From Rhizobium tumorigenes (GTDB taxonomy: Bacteria > Pseudomonadota > Alphaproteobacteria > Rhizobiales > Rhizobiaceae), in NCBI RefSeq assembly GCF_003240565.2, contig NZ_CP117257.1, positions 1 to 64,000 on the forward strand: a DNA stretch of 64,000 nucleotides. Reading direction: 5' to 3'. Of the stretch, positions 62,672 to 64,000 are shown one piece after another. The translations under genes were made by a program, and so were the position numbers. A model generated the notes under the pieces. It saw nothing but the letters and a program-made list of their open reading frames with translations, was not told where the DNA came from and searched no databases. How positions within the stretch are numbered: the first letter of the stretch is position 1; the number at the start of each line of letters is the position of its first letter.

Positions 62672-63708
62672 GTGGCATCGAACCTTTCTCGCCAAGCACC
62701 GGCTCAGTGCGTGCGGTCCCTCCAGATATCGACACGCACCCGGCCCCACTCGCCCGCAACAGCGGACAGATCAAGCCTGCGGTATCCGAGACTGCGGGTA
62801 GCGCGCGCTCCTTCGGCACTGGCGTCGGTGGTACACCTGTCCTGGAATTGCCGGCAGATATTGCAGGGGGGCGAGGGATCTTCGCCAAGCTTGAGAAATA
62901 CAACCCCTATTCCAGCATCAAGGACCGCATTGCCTGGTACATGCTCGCAGGAGCAGAAGCGCGTGGGCAACTCGTTCCTGGCCAGGGTACGGTCATCGAG
63001 GCAACGTCCGGCAACACAGGCATTGCACTAGCAGGTTTTGCACGGTCGAGGGGCTATCGCTGCATCATCGTGCTTCCCGACAGCGCATCGAAAGAGCGCA
63101 TCGAGTTGCTGAAATTCTTCGGCGCAGAACTGGAGCTGACACCCAGCGAAGCCGGATATACGGCCGCGATCGAGAAAGCTGAGCAACTCCGCGACGCAAC
63201 GCCAGGGGCATGGTTTGCCTGCCAGCACGAAAACACAGACAATGTTCTTGCCCATTACGAAACAACCGGCCCGGAACTGTGGCGTGATCTCGGTGAACGT
63301 ATCGACGTCCTCGTCTGCGGCGTCGGGACGGGCGGAACGATCAGCGGAACCGGGAAATATCTCAAGGAACAAAACCCTGATATAAAGATCGTGGCCGTTG
63401 AGCCGGCTCGCTCGGCCGTGCTGAGCGGGCAGCCCGGGGGGATACACCGTATTCCGGGGTTAAACGGCGGCTTTGTTGCGACAACAACCGACCGCACCCT
63501 CATCGATGAGATCGTGACTGTCGAGGACGAAGACGCCTGGTCGACGGCGCGAAGCCTGGCAGCCGCCGGGATCGTTGCCGGAATTTCCTCAGGTGCCGTC
63601 ACACATGTCTGCCGCCAGCTTCGGCAGCGACCGGCTTTCGTGGGTGCCCGCATTGCAACGATCTTTCCGGATTCCGGTGAGCGATACGTATCCCTCCTCA
63701 GTTCATAG
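62668..63708 (+). CDS. Cysteine-synthase-like PLP enzyme (CysK/SbnA group)
   Basis: This 346-residue fold-type II PLP protein has the PLP lysine in NPYSSIKDRIAWYM, the SGNTG loop (ATSGNTGIALAG), and GVGTGGTISGTGKYL. An N-terminal tail of about 50 residues is longer than in CysK. The ATG overlaps the EamA stop. The usual reaction is beta-replacement of O-acetylserine or O-phosphoserine. In secondary metabolism, homologues make diaminopropionate or other beta-substituted alanines. The substrate is unknown here. Confidence 0.9.
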   Translation: MSGIEPFSPSTGSVRAVPPDIDTHPAPLARNSGQIKPAVSETAGSARSFGTGVGGTPVLELPADIAGGRGIFAKLEKYNPYSSIKDRIAWYMLAGAEARGQLVPGQGTVIEATSGNTGIALAGFARSRGYRCIIVLPDSASKERIELLKFFGAELELTPSEAGYTAAIEKAEQLRDATPGAWFACQHENTDNVLAHYETTGPELWRDLGERIDVLVCGVGTGGTISGTGKYLKEQNPDIKIVAVEPARSAVLSGQPGGIHRIPGLNGGFVATTTDRTLIDEIVTVEDEDAWSTARSLAAAGIVAGISSGAVTHVCRQLRQRPAFVGARIATIFPDSGERYVSLLSS

Positions 63709-63781
63709 CCGCCGATCAAACCGGCGCCTGACGTTTAAACCCAAGTGACAACCGTCAATTATCCCACGAAAGGAAACCTTC

Positions 63782-64000
63782 ATGACGCAATTTTCCAAGA
63801 CGCTGTTTCCCGGTGAAGGTGAATCCGTCGAGATCGGAACCACCACACATACGACCTTCAAGGCTGTCGGCAAGGAAACAGACGACCGTATCGGTCTGTT
63901 TGAGCACCGTATGAAACCGGGTGCACCCGGAGCGTCTCCGCATATTCACCGCCATCAGCTCGAGGCGTTCTACGTCCTGGAAGGTAAAGTGGAGATCTAC
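63782..64000 (+). CDS. Cupin-domain protein (truncated by the window end)
   Basis: The visible 73 residues carry a cupin metal-binding start (GASPHIHRHQLEAFYVLEGKVEIY). The ATG has AAAGGAAA just upstream. The C-terminal half lies beyond the window. It appears to be the last visible gene of the metabolic island, 73 bp after the PLP enzyme. Confidence 0.8.
   Translation, partial: MTQFSKTLFPGEGESVEIGTTTHTTFKAVGKETDDRIGLFEHRMKPGAPGASPHIHRHQLEAFYVLEGKVEIY

Noticed and set aside
1..64000. CRISPR arrays, tRNA or rRNA genes
   Set aside because: No regularly spaced direct repeats and no tRNA or rRNA-like sequence were recognised.

Overview
The window is plasmid DNA from an alphaproteobacterium of the Rhizobium/Agrobacterium group. 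It opens with a repA-repB-repC replication and partition operon, which includes an antisense RNA locus between repB and repC. It also carries a DUF1612/HTH protein of the RHE_PE00001 type, which is typical of rhizobial plasmids. Codon use and GC content fit Rhizobiales. The genus is an inference; there is no rRNA or tRNA here.

Layout. 1-3.7 kb: repABC. 3.8-8.5 kb: an AP2-domain pseudogene and a relic of a Tn402/Tn5053-type element, then a Tn3-family transposon (tnpA, tnpR) with a DfrB-like type II dihydrofolate reductase gene just inside its right end. 8.6-14.3 kb: a 1640-residue STAND NTPase with a C-terminal glycosyltransferase domain, and a small membrane protein. 14.4-15.6 kb: a tyrosine recombinase. 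15.8-22.4 kb: four small gene cassettes (DMT pair/LysR, MFS/LysR, LysR/GST, GNAT) whose borders carry related 45-bp repeats and hairpins. 22.5-27.5 kb: a Tn5053-like transposon (tniA, tniB, tniQ and a serine resolvase). 27.6-41.5 kb: a defence-type island after the RHE_PE00001 gene. It holds an Abi_C protein, a nuclease-STAND protein, a DUF262/HEPN/cytosine methylase/Vsr operon, two unknown proteins and a TIR-like effector. 41.6-44.7 kb: a cupin, MarR, an IS5-family element and an EamA permease.

44.8-64 kb is one metabolic island. It has a dipeptide-type binding protein, two LLM flavin monooxygenases, a polar amino acid (ectoine-like) ABC importer, a GntR/FCD regulator, a dipeptide-type ABC importer, and a single-module NRPS with the A-Ox-T-TE layout of indigoidine synthetase fused to a 4-oxalocrotonate tautomerase-like domain. 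An EamA exporter, a cysteine-synthase-like enzyme and a cupin follow. Five promoter regions, including that of the GntR gene, carry the palindrome ATTGNTANCAAT, so the island probably behaves as a single local regulon.

The most notable items are the indigoidine-synthetase-like fusion and its predicted GntR regulon, the DfrB-like gene carried by a Tn3-family element, the STAND-glycosyltransferase fusion, the DUF262-HEPN-Dcm-Vsr operon, and the repeat-bounded cassette array next to a tyrosine recombinase. All calls come from reading the sequence; no database search was run.
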